From: Methylobacterium sp.
GTDB lineage: Bacteria > Pseudomonadota > Alphaproteobacteria > Rhizobiales > Beijerinckiaceae
Length of the DNA stretch: 64,000 nucleotides
Assembly: GCA_002928875.1 (NCBI GenBank)
Contig: PERO01000020.1
Coordinates: 186,001-250,000 of the forward strand
Reading direction: 5' to 3'
Below the pieces are notes generated by a model. The model saw only the letters and a program-made list of their open reading frames with translations. It made no database searches and was not told where the DNA came from. The first letter of the stretch is position 1; each line of letters begins with the position of its first letter. Position numbers and translations under genes: made by a program. Below are positions 54,764 to 64,000 of this stretch, piece by piece.

Positions 54764-54976
54764 TTATTTGCCCGAGCTACCGCCGCGGCCCGGATCGAGA
54801 TTGGCGACGATGATCGGGCGAGGAGCGATGGAAGTGGTCGCGGCGAAGGACTGCGTCAAACCGATACCCGACGTCGCTTGGATCGCTGCGGCGCCGAGCG
54901 GCCGCGCGTCGCGGGCCAGCGTCTGGGTCACCACAGCCGCGCCAAGAGCCAGGAGCGGGAGAACAAGGGTCTTCAT
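54764..54976 (-). CDS. Small secreted protein of unknown function
   Basis: 70 residues. It starts MKTLVLPLLALGAAVVTQTLA, a signal peptide or short anchor, followed by about 48 residues with no charged clusters, ending NLDPGRGGSSGK. GAGGAGA precedes the ATG at 54976. No family is recognised. Divergent from tkt. Confidence 0.6.
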   Translation of the reverse strand: MKTLVLPLLALGAAVVTQTLARDARPLGAAAIQATSGIGLTQSFAATTSIAPRPIIVANLDPGRGGSSGK

Positions 54977-55228
54977 GAGAAATCTCCTCGATGGATGATC
55001 GGGTCGCCGGTTCGGGCGCCTTTCCGATCGGGCGCGGGCCTTGCCGCTGCCTCCACCACGAAATAGCGCTTGCGGAGCATCACCCGCCAATCAAGCCGTG
55101 GCGGCATACGACCTCCGGTTGATCGAGCAAATGTGTGCCTCAGTGCCATTTTGAGGCAAAATCGGCCCTTGCTTTGCCACAATTGGTGAAGCTGTCGTGC
55201 GATCCCGGCCTTTTCCGCCCCAATCTCG

Positions 55229-55256
55229 TTGACAGGCAGGGTCAGGCTGATAACAA
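55229..55256 (+). promoter_or_regulatory. Sigma-70 promoter of tkt
   Basis: TTGACA (perfect -35, 55229-55234), 16 bases, TAACAA (55251-55256), about 40 bases before the tkt ATG. The rest of the 321-base gap 54977-55297 shows no gene or other clear element. Confidence 0.7.
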
Positions 55257-55297
55257 CCGCGCCGCGGACCCAGACGTGACAGAAAGCGGGATGATCG

Positions 55298-57286
55298 ATG
55301 ATTGCTCGTCGTGAGCACGACGCGATGGCCAACGCCATCCGCGCCTTGGCCATGGATGCCGTCGAAGCGGCGAAATCCGGCCATCCCGGCCTCCCCATGG
55401 GCGCCGCCGACATCGCCACGGTGTTGTTCCGCGACCATCTGAATTTCGATCCCGCCCATCCGCACTGGCCGGATCGCGACCGTTTCGTGCTTTCGGCGGG
55501 CCACGGCTCGATGCTGATCTACGCGCTTCTCCACCTTATCGGGGTGAAGGATGTCACGATCGACCAGCTGAAGAACTTCCGCCAACTGGGCTCGATCACT
55601 GCCGGGCATCCCGAGCACGGACACACGCCGGGCGTCGAGACGACCACCGGCCCGCTGGGCCAGGGCCTCGGCAATGCGGTGGGCATGGCGCTCGCCGAGC
55701 GCATCCTCGCGGCGCGCTACGGCAAGAACATCGTCGACCATTACACCTATGTGCTCGCCTCGGACGGCGACCTGATGGAAGGCATCAGCCAGGAATCCAT
55801 CACGCTGGCGGGGCATCTGCAGCTCAACAAGCTGATCGTGCTGTTCGACGACAACGGCATCTCGATCGACGGCGCGATTTCCGTCTCGGATTCGACCGAC
55901 CAGCTGAAGCGCTTCGAGGCCGCAGGCTGGAATGCCGAGCGTATCGACGGGCATGATCCGGAAGCGATCAACGCCGCCATCCTGCGCGCGAAGAAGAGCG
56001 ACAAGCCGAGCCTCATCGCCTGCGTCACCACCATCGGCTATGGCGCGCCGACGAAGGCCGGCAAATCCTCCTCGCATGGCTCGCCGCTCGGTGCGGATGA
56101 GCTGAAGGGGGCCAAGGAAAAGCTCGGATGGACGCATGGTCCCTTCGAGATCCCAACCGAGATCCGCAAGGCCTGGGGCGTGGTCGGCAGCCGTGGCGCG
56201 GCCACCCGCGCGGCCTGGCAGGAGCGGCTCGGCAAGGCGAAGCCGAAGACGCGTTCGGAATTCGAGCGCGTGATGGCCGGCGCGCTGCCGAAGGGTCTTG
56301 CGAAAGCGCTGAAGGCCTTCAAGTCAGAGGCCGCGACAACGAAGCCGGAAGTCGCGACCCGCAAGGCGAGCGAGATGGTGCTCGAGGCGATCCAGCCCGC
56401 CTTGCCGGAACTGCTCTCGGGCTCCGCGGACCTCACCGGCTCGAACAACACCAAGACCAAGGGCATGGCCGTGGTGAAGGCCGGCGCATATGACGGCGCT
56501 TTCGTGCATTACGGCATTCGCGAGCACGGCATGGCGGCCGCGATGAACGGCATCGCGCTGCATGGCGGGTTGATCCCCGCTTCGGGCACCTTCCTCGTCT
56601 TCTCGGATTACTGCCGCCCCTCCATCCGCCTCTCGGCGCTGATGGGCCAGCGCGTGATCTACGTGATGACGCATGATTCCATCGGCGTGGGCGAGGATGG
56701 CCCGACCCACCAGCCGGTGGAGCATCTTGCGGCCTTGCGCGCGATCCCCAATCTCGATGTCTTCCGCCCCTGCGACGTGACGGAGACGGCGGAAGCCTGG
56801 GAACTCGCGGTCACCACGAAGGATCGCCCCGCGCTGATCGCGCTGACCCGCCAGAACCTGCCGCAGCTGCGTTTCGACAACGGCGCGAAGAACCTCTCCG
56901 CGCTCGGCGCCTATGAACTCGCTGGGGCCGATGGTCGCGCCGAGGTGACGCTCTTTGCCACCGGCTCGGAAGTGTCGCTGGCCATGAAGGCCCGCTCGAT
57001 GCTGCTCGCCGAGGGCATTCTCGCCCGCGTCGTCTCCGTGCCGTCGTTCGAGCGCTTCGCCGCACAGCCCGAGGCCTATCGCAAGAAGGTGGTGGGTCGC
57101 ACGAAGGTGAAGATCGCCATCGAGGCCGCCATCCGGCAGGGCTGGGATGCCATCATCGGCTCGGACGGGCATTTCATCGGCATGGAGGGCTTCGGTGCCT
57201 CCGGCCCCATCCAGAAGCTCTATGCGCATTTCGGCATCACGCCGGAGGCGGTGGTGGCGAAAGCGAAGGCTGCCCTGAAGCGCTGA
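55298..57286 (+). CDS. tkt: Transketolase
   Basis: 662 residues, the usual transketolase length. It transfers two-carbon units in the pentose-phosphate and Calvin cycles. Motifs: the early [46 protein letters not shown], the TPP motif around [12 protein letters not shown], and the pyrimidine-domain [18 protein letters not shown] and [20 protein letters not shown]. First gene of a carbon-metabolism cluster. A GC-rich hairpin without T-run (57294-57321) separates it from gap. Confidence 0.97.
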   Translation: MIARREHDAMANAIRALAMDAVEAAKSGHPGLPMGAADIATVLFRDHLNFDPAHPHWPDRDRFVLSAGHGSMLIYALLHLIGVKDVTIDQLKNFRQLGSITAGHPEHGHTPGVETTTGPLGQGLGNAVGMALAERILAARYGKNIVDHYTYVLASDGDLMEGISQESITLAGHLQLNKLIVLFDDNGISIDGAISVSDSTDQLKRFEAAGWNAERIDGHDPEAINAAILRAKKSDKPSLIACVTTIGYGAPTKAGKSSSHGSPLGADELKGAKEKLGWTHGPFEIPTEIRKAWGVVGSRGAATRAAWQERLGKAKPKTRSEFERVMAGALPKGLAKALKAFKSEAATTKPEVATRKASEMVLEAIQPALPELLSGSADLTGSNNTKTKGMAVVKAGAYDGAFVHYGIREHGMAAAMNGIALHGGLIPASGTFLVFSDYCRPSIRLSALMGQRVIYVMTHDSIGVGEDGPTHQPVEHLAALRAIPNLDVFRPCDVTETAEAWELAVTTKDRPALIALTRQNLPQLRFDNGAKNLSALGAYELAGADGRAEVTLFATGSEVSLAMKARSMLLAEGILARVVSVPSFERFAAQPEAYRKKVVGRTKVKIAIEAAIRQGWDAIIGSDGHFIGMEGFGASGPIQKLYAHFGITPEAVVAKAKAALKR

Positions 57287-57344
57287 ACCCTTTCGGGCGG
57301 CCTTCACCGGATGGCCGCCCGCCCCGATCGTGAAGGAGAAGATC

Positions 57345-58355
57345 ATGACCACGAAGGTTTTCATCAACGGCTTTGGCCGCATCGGCCGCAACGTGCTGCG
57401 CGCGATCGTGGAATCGAAGCGCAAGGACATCGAGGTCGTCGGCATCAACGATCTCGGCCCGGTGGCGACCAATGCCCATCTGCTGCGCTTCGACTCCGTG
57501 CATGGCCGCTTCCCGGCCACGGTGGATGTCGATGGCGATTTCATCGTCGTCGCCGGCAAGCGCATCCGCGTCACCGCGATCAAGGACCCGGCCCAGCTTC
57601 CGCACAAGGAACTCGGCGTGGATATCGCCATGGAATGCACGGGCATCTTCACCACGAAGGAGAAGGCCTCGGCGCATCTCGCGGCTGGCGCGAAGCGCGT
57701 GCTGGTTTCGGCCCCGTGCGATGGCGCCGACAAGACCATCGTCTTCGGCGTGAACCATGACAGCCTCACGGCGCAGGATCTCGTCGTGTCGAACGCCTCC
57801 TGCACCACGAACTGCCTCGCGCCGGTGGCGGCGGTGCTGCACAATGCGGTGGGCATCACGCAGGGCTTCATGACCACGATCCACGCCTATACCGGCGACC
57901 AGCCCACGCTCGACACGATGCACAAGGATCTCTACCGCGCCCGCGCCGCCGGCCTCTCGATGATCCCAACCTCGACCGGTGCCGCGAAGGCCATCGGCCT
58001 CGTGATCCCCGAGCTCAAGGGCAAGCTCGACGGCACCTCGATCCGCGTGCCGACGCCGAATGTCTCGGTGGTGGATTTCAAGTTCATCGCCAAGCGCAAG
58101 ACGTCGGTGGAAAAGATCAACGAGGCGATCGTCAAAGCCGCGAAGCGCGGTCCGCTGAAGGGCATTCTCGGCTATACCGAGCAGCCGAACGTCTCCATGG
58201 ACTTCAACCACGACTCGGCCTCGTCGACCTTCGCGCTCGACCAGACCAAGGTGATGGACGACAAGTTCGTGCGCGTCCTCTCGTGGTATGACAACGAGTG
58301 GGGCTTCTCGAACCGCATGTCCGACACCGCCGTGGCGATGGCGAAGCTGATCTGA
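57345..58355 (+). CDS. gap: Glyceraldehyde-3-phosphate dehydrogenase
   Basis: 336 residues. [16 protein letters not shown] starts the NAD-binding domain; the catalytic Cys is in [12 protein letters not shown] (near residue 153), and [20 protein letters not shown] and [12 protein letters not shown] follow. GAAGGAG lies before the ATG at 57345. It sits 58 bases after tkt, in a cluster with pgk and fba. Confidence 0.97.
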   Translation: MTTKVFINGFGRIGRNVLRAIVESKRKDIEVVGINDLGPVATNAHLLRFDSVHGRFPATVDVDGDFIVVAGKRIRVTAIKDPAQLPHKELGVDIAMECTGIFTTKEKASAHLAAGAKRVLVSAPCDGADKTIVFGVNHDSLTAQDLVVSNASCTTNCLAPVAAVLHNAVGITQGFMTTIHAYTGDQPTLDTMHKDLYRARAAGLSMIPTSTGAAKAIGLVIPELKGKLDGTSIRVPTPNVSVVDFKFIAKRKTSVEKINEAIVKAAKRGPLKGILGYTEQPNVSMDFNHDSASSTFALDQTKVMDDKFVRVLSWYDNEWGFSNRMSDTAVAMAKLI

Positions 58356-58409
58356 GCGTAAAGAGGCAGGGGCCATCCGTTTCGTTTCATTCCCCAGGAG
58401 GGGTGCACC

Positions 58410-58826
58410 ATGATCGACCGCATTGAACCGAACATTGGCATCGACCCCACGGCGGAACCGGCCCCTGCCCCCTCGCCTGCGCCCAAGCCCCCCACGATGG
58501 CAACGCCCTCCCCCAATTCGCGCGGCGCGCTCGACCAGCTCGCGCGGATCGAGGACAAGATGGCGCGGATGGAAGAGAAGTTCGCGCGCACCGAGGCCCT
58601 CGTGGCCCGGGCGCAGGACGGGCTCGACCGTGCCGCGACGCGCGTGGAAGGCGCGGCCCGCTCGGTGGATGCGGCGGAACTCGCGACCGAGGTGACCCAG
58701 TTGCGGGCTGAGGTGGCGAAGGTTCCGCGGATCGGCGGCCTGGTGATAACCGGCCTCGTGACATCGCTCGCGACGGCCATCCTCTTCGTTTTGCTGCTGA
58801 AATTTATGCCTGGCCTCCTGCAATGA
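58410..58826 (+). CDS. Coiled-coil protein with C-terminal membrane anchor, function unknown
   Basis: 138 residues. A Pro/Ala-rich start (residues 8-30) is followed by a predicted coiled coil (about residues 38-105, for example [21 protein letters not shown]) and one C-terminal membrane helix (about 113-132, [20 protein letters not shown]). CAGGAGGGG precedes the ATG. Its stop overlaps the pgk start by four bases, so the two are probably coupled. No family is recognised. Confidence 0.75.
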   Translation: MIDRIEPNIGIDPTAEPAPAPSPAPKPPTMATPSPNSRGALDQLARIEDKMARMEEKFARTEALVARAQDGLDRAATRVEGAARSVDAAELATEVTQLRAEVAKVPRIGGLVITGLVTSLATAILFVLLLKFMPGLLQ

Positions 58827-60025
58827 GCTTCAAGACCCTCGACGACCTCGCCGCCGCCGGCAAACGTGTGCTGGTGCGTGTCGATCTCAACGTGCCCATG
58901 GAAAACGGCCGCGTGACCGATGGCACGCGCCTCGACCGCATCCTCCCCACCCTGCACGATATCGCCGGCAAGGGCGGCAAGGTGATCCTGCTGGCGCATT
59001 TCGGCCGCCCCAAGGGCGAGACCTTCGAGGAGCGCGCCAACCCGGCCGAGAGCCTGAAACCGGTGGCGGATGAACTGGCGAAGCGGCTTGGCCAGCCCAT
59101 CGCCTTCGCCGAAAACTGCATCGGCAAGCCGGCCGAGCGTGCCGTCGCCGCGATGCAGGACGGCGATGTGCTCTGCCTCGAGAATACCCGCTTCCACAAG
59201 GCGGAGGAGAAGAACGGCGAGGCTTTCATCGCCGCGCTCGCGAAGCTCGGCGACGCTTATGTGAACGACGCCTTCTCGGCCGCGCATCGCGCGCATGCCT
59301 CGACGGAAGGCCTCGCGCGGGTGCTGCCCGCTTTTGCCGGCCGCACGATGGAAGCCGAACTCAACGCGCTTGATGCGGCTTTGGGCCAGCCGAAGCGCCC
59401 GGTGATGGCGATCGTTGGCGGCGCGAAGGTTTCGACCAAGCTCGACCTCCTCGGCAATCTCGTCGCCCGCGTCGATTGCCTCGTCATCGGCGGCGGCATG
59501 GCCAACACCTTCCTCGCCGCGCGCGGCGTGAAGGTTGGCAAGAGCCTCTGCGAGCATGACCTCGCGGAAACCGCCCGCGAGATCGAGAAGAAGGCGAAGG
59601 CGGCAGGCTGCGAGATCCTGTTGCCCACGGATGGCCTGCTCGCGAAGGAATTCAAGGCCAATCCGCCGCATCGCGCGGCTTCGGTGGATGATGTCGCGGC
59701 GGATGAGATGATCCTTGATGCGGGCCCCGCTTCCGCGAAGGCGATCGCCGCGAAACTCGCGAGCATGAAGACACTGGTCTGGAACGGACCGCTCGGCGCC
59801 TTCGAACTCGCGCCTTTCGATACGGCGACCGTCACGATCGCGAAGGAAGCGGCGCGGCTCACGAAGGCGGGCGGTCTCGTTTCGGTCGCGGGCGGCGGCG
59901 ACACGGTCGCGGCGCTCAACCATGCTGGCGTGGCGGATGACCTGAGCTACGTCTCGACCGCCGGCGGTGCCTTCCTCGAATGGATGGAAGGCAAGGAACT
60001 GCCGGGCGTGAAGGCTTTGGGGTGA
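58823..60025 (+). CDS. pgk: Phosphoglycerate kinase
   Basis: 400 residues. Motifs: [55 protein letters not shown], the nucleotide site [11 protein letters not shown] and [11 protein letters not shown]. The ATG overlaps the stop of the preceding coiled-coil gene. Confidence 0.97.
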   Translation: MSFKTLDDLAAAGKRVLVRVDLNVPMENGRVTDGTRLDRILPTLHDIAGKGGKVILLAHFGRPKGETFEERANPAESLKPVADELAKRLGQPIAFAENCIGKPAERAVAAMQDGDVLCLENTRFHKAEEKNGEAFIAALAKLGDAYVNDAFSAAHRAHASTEGLARVLPAFAGRTMEAELNALDAALGQPKRPVMAIVGGAKVSTKLDLLGNLVARVDCLVIGGGMANTFLAARGVKVGKSLCEHDLAETAREIEKKAKAAGCEILLPTDGLLAKEFKANPPHRAASVDDVAADEMILDAGPASAKAIAAKLASMKTLVWNGPLGAFELAPFDTATVTIAKEAARLTKAGGLVSVAGGGDTVAALNHAGVADDLSYVSTAGGAFLEWMEGKELPGVKALG

Positions 60026-60032
60026 CGCGGAG

Positions 60033-60482
60033 ATGAACCAAGCCAGCAAATTCGAGGCGGAATTGAAACTTCGAATATTGCTTGGATTGGCTGTCGCGCC
60101 TCTGCTGGCGAGCCTCGCAGCTGCTGTTGCGACAACTCTAGTTTCTGGAAACAACTTTAATTCGGTCTTTATCGTCTGGGGTTTCCTCTATGTATTTGGC
60201 GGCTTGCTGGGAACGCTTATCGTCGGCGTCCCTGCACTATTGATATTTTGGAATCGCATCAGACATAGTCTTCGCAATGCCTGCATCGTTGGGGCAATCG
60301 CCGCGTTGGTTCCATTTCCATTGCTGATGATCTGGAAGACAACCGGTGCCAAAGGCATGCCATCCCCGAGCCTGATCAGTCTTGCCGTTGCCGTGATGAG
60401 TGCAGTGGCGGGCGCTGTCGGAGGAGCCGTGTTCTATGCCATCGCATTGCGCCATCGGAAGACATCACAGAGTGGATCTTGA
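60033..60482 (+). CDS. Small multi-pass membrane protein of foreign composition
   Basis: 149 residues with four likely membrane helices (about residues 13-35, 46-68, 80-100, 112-138) and short polar ends. No family is recognised. Its base composition is clearly more AT-rich than its neighbours, with codons such as CTA, ATA, TTT and AAT that are rare in the rest of the window. An AT-rich hairpin follows its stop. These are signs of recent acquisition into the pgk-fba interval. The gene starts seven bases after pgk. Confidence 0.65.
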   Translation: MNQASKFEAELKLRILLGLAVAPLLASLAAAVATTLVSGNNFNSVFIVWGFLYVFGGLLGTLIVGVPALLIFWNRIRHSLRNACIVGAIAALVPFPLLMIWKTTGAKGMPSPSLISLAVAVMSAVAGAVGGAVFYAIALRHRKTSQSGS

Positions 60483-60487
60483 ATAGC

Positions 60488-60511
60488 TTTACTACAGAAT
60501 TATGTAGTAAA
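60488..60511 (+). other. AT-rich hairpin after the foreign membrane gene
   Basis: Perfect nine-base inverted repeat TTTACTACA / TGTAGTAAA with a six-base loop, six bases after the stop of the gene at 60033. No T-run follows, so termination is uncertain. It may mark the edge of inserted DNA. Confidence 0.45.
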
Positions 60512-60624
60512 ACTACCATTTCAACCAAGAATTTTCAGCCTCTCCCATCGTCCTGCTGGCGGGTTGGGCAAGGTTGCGCTATGCGCGGGGCCATTCACTG
60601 CAACATCCGGGAGTCAGGATAACC

Positions 60625-61692
60625 ATGCCTCGCATCACGATGCGCCAGCTGCTCGACCACGCCGCCGAGAACGATTACGGCGTGCCGGCTTTCAACATCA
60701 ACAACATGGAACAGGCGCTTGCCATCATGGCGGCCTGCGATGCGGTCGATGCGCCCGTGATCATCCAGGCCTCGCGCGGCGCCCGCTCCTATGCCAACGA
60801 CATCATGCTGAAGCACATGATGGATGCGGTGACCGAGATCTACCCGCATATCCCGGTCTGCGTGCATCTCGACCACGGCAACGAGCCCGCGACCTGCATG
60901 ACCGCGATCCAGGCCGGCTTCACCTCGGTGATGATGGATGGCTCGCTGAAGGCCGACGGCAAGACCCCCGGCGACTGGGATTACAATGTCGGCGTGACGA
61001 AGCGCGTGACCGAGATGGCCCATCTCGGCGGTATCTCGGTGGAAGGCGAGCTTGGCGTGCTGGGCTCCCTCGAATCCGGCGAGGGCGAGAAGGAAGATGG
61101 CCACGGCTTCGAGGGCAAGCTTTCCCACGACCAGCTCCTCACCAACCCGGACGAGGCGGTGAAGTTCGTGCAGGAAACCAAGGTCGATGCGCTGGCGATC
61201 GCCATGGGCACCAGCCACGGCGCCTACAAGTTCTCGCGCAAGCCCGACGGCGCGATCCTCGCGATGCACGTGATCGAGGAAATCCACCGCAAGCTGCCGA
61301 ACACGCATCTCGTGATGCATGGTTCGTCATCCGTGCCGCAGGAATTGCAGGACATCATCAACCGGTACGGCGGCAAGATGAAGCCGACCTGGGGCGTGCC
61401 GGTGGAAGAGATCCAGCGCGGCATCAAGAACGGCGTCCGCAAGATCAACATCGACACCGACAACCGCATGGCGATGACCGGCCAGATCCGCCGCATCCTC
61501 GCGGAGGAGCCGGGCGAATTCGATCCGCGCAAGTACCTCAAGCCCGCGATGGAAGCGATGACGAAGCTCTGCCGCCAGCGGCTAGAGGAGTTCAACACCG
61601 CCGGCCAGGCCTCGAAGATCAAGAAGGTGCTGCCGCTCTCGGAAATGGCGAAGCTCTATGCCAAGGGCGCGCTCGACCCCAAGGTCGCGTAA
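60625..61692 (+). CDS. fba: Fructose-bisphosphate aldolase, class II (Calvin-cycle subtype)
   Basis: 355 residues. The protein opens [24 protein letters not shown]. Zinc ligands are in VHLDHGNEP, the region [23 protein letters not shown] and the later HGSSS, and substrate-binding [11 protein letters not shown] and [12 protein letters not shown] are present. This long class II form is usual in Calvin-cycle operons and also works in glycolysis/gluconeogenesis. The ATG at 60625 has AGGA upstream; an in-frame start 51 bases earlier is rejected. Confidence 0.96.
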   Translation: MPRITMRQLLDHAAENDYGVPAFNINNMEQALAIMAACDAVDAPVIIQASRGARSYANDIMLKHMMDAVTEIYPHIPVCVHLDHGNEPATCMTAIQAGFTSVMMDGSLKADGKTPGDWDYNVGVTKRVTEMAHLGGISVEGELGVLGSLESGEGEKEDGHGFEGKLSHDQLLTNPDEAVKFVQETKVDALAIAMGTSHGAYKFSRKPDGAILAMHVIEEIHRKLPNTHLVMHGSSSVPQELQDIINRYGGKMKPTWGVPVEEIQRGIKNGVRKINIDTDNRMAMTGQIRRILAEEPGEFDPRKYLKPAMEAMTKLCRQRLEEFNTAGQASKIKKVLPLSEMAKLYAKGALDPKVA

Positions 61693-61781
61693 CAGCCTCC
61701 GGGCGTGATCTGGCGCGGGCGTCCGAAGGGGCGTCCGCGCTTTCGTTTTCAAGAGCCGGCTTTCATGTCATAGGGATGCGC

Positions 61782-62417
61782 ATGGTTCCGCAATTCATGC
61801 TCATTGCGCCGGAAATCGACGATCCCGCGCCCTTCCTGCCCCGCTTCCAGGCGCTGGCCTCCACCGGCGCGCTGGCCGTGGCCTGGCTCGACGTGACGGC
61901 CGAGAGCGATGCCGCGCTGAAGCGCAAGCTCGAGATGCTCGCAAAGCCCCTGCAGGAGGCGAATGTCGCCTGCCTGATCGCGACCCCGAAGGACCCGCGC
62001 CTTGTCGCGCGGCTCGGCCTCGATGGCGCGCATGCGCAGGTCTCCGACGATCTCGGCGCGCTGGTGGAAGCCTTGAAGCCGCAGCGCATCCTCGGGGTCG
62101 GTGGCTTGCGCTCGCGTCACGAGGCGATGGAAGCGGGCGAGCGCGATATCGATTACGTCATGTTCGGCGAGCCGCGCCCGGATGGCTTCGTGCCGCCGCT
62201 GGCACAGACCATCGAGCGGGCGGAATGGTGGGCGACGATCTTCAACGTGCCGTGCGTCGCCTATGCGCCGGATCTGGATGCGGTCGCGCCGCTCACCGCC
62301 ACCGGCACGGAATTCATCGCCGTCGGCCCCTGGCTGTTCGAGGCGGATGACCCGGCCGCCCTGCTGGCCGAGGCGCGGCGGATCGCGAAATCGAACGTGC
62401 TCGAACGCGCCGATTGA
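61782..62417 (+). CDS. Degenerate thiamine-phosphate synthase (ThiE)-like protein
   Basis: 211 residues predicted to form a TIM barrel with ThiE-like order: LIATPKDPRLVARLGLDGAHAQ, ILGVGGLRSRHEAMEAGERDIDYVMFGEPRPDG, and a C-terminal FIAVGPWLF. The canonical ThiE phosphate/pyrophosphate motif (GPxFxTxTK) is replaced by MFGEPRP, so it may not make thiamine phosphate. The ATG at 61782 with AGGG upstream is chosen; an ATG six bases earlier is possible. It lies between fba and suhB. Confidence 0.75.
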   Translation: MVPQFMLIAPEIDDPAPFLPRFQALASTGALAVAWLDVTAESDAALKRKLEMLAKPLQEANVACLIATPKDPRLVARLGLDGAHAQVSDDLGALVEALKPQRILGVGGLRSRHEAMEAGERDIDYVMFGEPRPDGFVPPLAQTIERAEWWATIFNVPCVAYAPDLDAVAPLTATGTEFIAVGPWLFEADDPAALLAEARRIAKSNVLERAD

Positions 62418-62516
62418 TCGCGCGGGGTTGAAAATCCACGCCATCCGGGGCATTGGCTGCGCCTCGCTTCCCTACCCTGCAGCGCGGCAACGCGCGCCCC
62501 GATTGGACTCCTTTCC

Positions 62517-63329
62517 ATGATCCGCTCGCCGCTGATGAACGTGATGACTGCCGCCGCCATCAAGGCCGGCAAGGCCCTGAAGCGCGATTTCGCGGAGATC
62601 CCGAGCCTGCAGGTCTCGCGGAAAGGCCCGGGTGATTTCGTTTCGGAAGCGGACAAGCGCGCGGAGAACATCCTGCATCAGGAACTCTCCCGCGCGCGGC
62701 CCGGCTACGGCTTCCTGATGGAGGAACGCGGCGTGGTCGAGGGGCCGGATAAATCCCACCGCTTCATCATCGATCCGCTCGATGGCACGACGAATTTCCT
62801 GCGCGGGCTGCCGCAATTCTCGATCTCCATCGGGCTTGAGCGCGACAACGAGATCGTCGCGGGCATCGTCTACAATCCGGTGACCGAAGAGATGTTCATC
62901 GCCGAGAAGGGCGCCGGCGCCTTCGCGGTGGGCCCCACGAGCCGGGACAATTACCGTCTCCGCGTCTCGCAGACGCGCGAAATCTCCGAGAGCGTCGTGG
63001 GCTGCGGCATCCCGCATGCGATGCGCGGCGATCACGGCCTTTTCCTGCGCGAACTTGCCGGCATCATGCCGCGCGTCGCGGGCATCCGGCGCATGGGGTC
63101 GGCGGCGCTCGATCTCGCCTTCGTCGCCTGCGGGCGCTTCGACGCGTTCTGGGAGCACAACCTCTCGCCGTGGGACATGGCGGCCGGCATCCTGCTCGTG
63201 CGCGAGGCCGGCGGCTTCGTGAGCACGGTCGATGGTTCGCCGGATATCTTTGCGAAACGCTCGGTGCTGGCGGCGAATGCCAACCTGGCCGAACCGGTCC
63301 GCGAGCTTCTGGCTGTCGCCCGGGCTTGA
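62517..63329 (+). CDS. suhB: Inositol-1-monophosphatase family protein SuhB
   Basis: 270 residues. The metal motifs EERG (near residue 70), IDPLDGTTNFLRGLPQFSISIG and the late SPWDMAAGILLVREAGG are exactly of the SuhB branch (compare the HisN branch at 28.1 kb). In E. coli SuhB also helps ribosome assembly and NusA-dependent transcription. It is read in line with fba and the ThiE-like gene, about 100 bases downstream. Confidence 0.94.
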   Translation: MIRSPLMNVMTAAAIKAGKALKRDFAEIPSLQVSRKGPGDFVSEADKRAENILHQELSRARPGYGFLMEERGVVEGPDKSHRFIIDPLDGTTNFLRGLPQFSISIGLERDNEIVAGIVYNPVTEEMFIAEKGAGAFAVGPTSRDNYRLRVSQTREISESVVGCGIPHAMRGDHGLFLRELAGIMPRVAGIRRMGSAALDLAFVACGRFDAFWEHNLSPWDMAAGILLVREAGGFVSTVDGSPDIFAKRSVLAANANLAEPVRELLAVARA

Positions 63330-63396
63330 TCCACGGGTTGCCAATCCGCCTCGAACACGGTTGACTGCGCGCCATTGCGAGGCGACCGGAGGATTC

Positions 63397-64000
63397 ATGG
63401 CGAGCGTTCGCGAAAGCCAAGCCCTTTCGACACCAGGGCTCTATCTGTTCCGGATGGTGGTGTTTCTGGCCTTGGCAGGCGTGCTGGGCTTCGTGCTCCA
63501 ACGGCGCATCATCGAAGCCTTCTGGTTCAACCCGCTGCTGAACGGCCTGATCGGCCTCGTGCTGTTCCTGGGCGTCGTTTTTGCGTTCGCGCAGGTCTTC
63601 CGTCTCTACCGCGAGGTGCGCTGGGCGAATGCCCGCCGGGCGGGCGAGGATGCGAAACCGGTGGCGGAGCCCATCCTGCTTGCGCCCATGGCAGCCTTGC
63701 TGGGCGACAAGGCCGGCCGCGCCGGCATTTCCACGATGACCCTGCGTTCGGTGCTCGATTCCATCGGCGGCCGGCTCGATGAAAGCCGGGATATCGGCCG
63801 ATACCTCACCGGCCTGCTGATCTTCCTCGGCCTGCTCGGCACCTTCTGGGGCCTGATCGAGACCGTGTCCTCCATCGGTGGCGTCATCGAGAAACTGCCG
63901 AGCGGGGGCGAGAACAACGCGCTGTTCGACGAACTGAAGCGCAACCTCGCGGCACCGCTCGGGGGCATGGGCATCGCGTTCTCCTCCTCGCTGTTCGGGC
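63397..64000 (+). CDS. MotA/TolQ/ExbB-type proton-channel protein (partial, N-terminal)
   Basis: The first 201 residues are in the window; the gene runs past the right edge. Two membrane helices (about residues 15-35 and 48-72) precede a cytoplasmic part. The segment YLTGLLIFLGLLGTFWGLIETVSSIGG and the later LAAPLGGMGIAFSSSLFG are typical of the MotA/TolQ/ExbB family, which couples proton flow to work in the envelope. CCGGAGGATTC precedes the ATG. Which branch it belongs to cannot be decided from this part. Confidence 0.8.
   Translation, partial: MASVRESQALSTPGLYLFRMVVFLALAGVLGFVLQRRIIEAFWFNPLLNGLIGLVLFLGVVFAFAQVFRLYREVRWANARRAGEDAKPVAEPILLAPMAALLGDKAGRAGISTMTLRSVLDSIGGRLDESRDIGRYLTGLLIFLGLLGTFWGLIETVSSIGGVIEKLPSGGENNALFDELKRNLAAPLGGMGIAFSSSLFG

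Noticed and set aside
57294-57321. Hairpin CGGGCGGCC/GGCCGCCCG between tkt and gap as a terminator
   Set aside because: There is no T-run, and gap follows in the same direction with a good ribosome-binding site; it more likely stabilises or separates messages.
63373-63385. CATTGCGAGGCGA, similar to the arm of the repeat at 11121
   Set aside because: Only about ten bases match and no partner arm is present; it is the leader of the ExbB-type gene.
1-64000. CRISPR array, prophage or integron
   Set aside because: No series of regular repeats, no integrase, capsid, terminase or cas motif was seen in any frame.

Overview
The window is a GC-rich, densely packed chromosomal segment of an alphaproteobacterium, most likely a member of the Hyphomicrobiales (Rhizobiales). 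Lineage-typical markers are a CpdR-type response regulator, a GapR (DUF2312) chromatin protein, a three-gene pntA/pntAB/pntB transhydrogenase preceded by an aa3 oxidase subunit IV gene, paired YdcH-like genes beside purEK, an Hsp20 gene with a ROSE-like leader, and a suhB/MmgR-like small RNA. No prophage, integron, CRISPR array or large island is visible; this is core genome with a few small insertions. All assignments come from reading the sequence; no database search was run.

Layout. 1-5.1 kb: a peptide/nickel-type ABC importer operon on the minus strand (substrate-binding protein, two permeases, start of an ATPase) divergent from a LysR regulator. 5.1-8.1 kb: a ureohydrolase of agmatinase/guanidinobutyrase type and the Kup potassium transporter. 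8.4-13.8 kb: leucine biosynthesis (leuC, leuD, leuB) interleaved with a small membrane protein, a zincin-like metallopeptidase and a lytic transglycosylase. 13.8-16.9 kb: two envelope proteins of unknown function, then asd. 16.9-23.6 kb: glutamate synthase gltB-gltD, split by a 443-bp unit made of a GIY-YIG endonuclease gene between two inverted copies of one palindrome. 24-31 kb: threonine aldolase, small secreted proteins, Hsp20 with a sigma-32 promoter and RNA thermometer, an alpha/beta hydrolase, a HisN-type phosphatase, a small RNA, N-formylglutamate amidohydrolase, cpdR, tRNA-Val(GAC) and rpmJ.

31-42 kb: a TPR protein, the pyk-DUF1036-glycerate kinase operon, a second formylglutamate amidohydrolase-like protein, gapR, a DUF882 murein peptidase with a proline-rich tail, a large L,D-transpeptidase and an NtrC-type regulator. 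42-50 kb: an M3 oligoendopeptidase, an AbrB/Doc toxin-antitoxin pair with a palindromic operator, an ABC1 kinase, cytochrome oxidase subunit IV and the transhydrogenase genes. 50-55 kb: an alpha/beta hydrolase, a TPR lipoprotein, rpsU, purK-purE, two YdcH-like genes and a small secreted protein. 55.3-64 kb: a carbon-metabolism cluster tkt-gap-orf-pgk-orf-fba, followed by a degenerate ThiE homologue, suhB and a MotA/TolQ/ExbB-type protein that runs off the window.

Together the genes supply amino-acid precursors (Leu; the Asp family through asd; Glu), purines, NADPH (transhydrogenase), triose/pentose interconversion and cell-wall remodelling. The items most worth a second look are the palindrome-bracketed GIY-YIG unit inside gltBD, the small RNA near 29.15 kb, the doubly heat-controlled hsp20, and a compositionally foreign membrane gene between pgk and fba.
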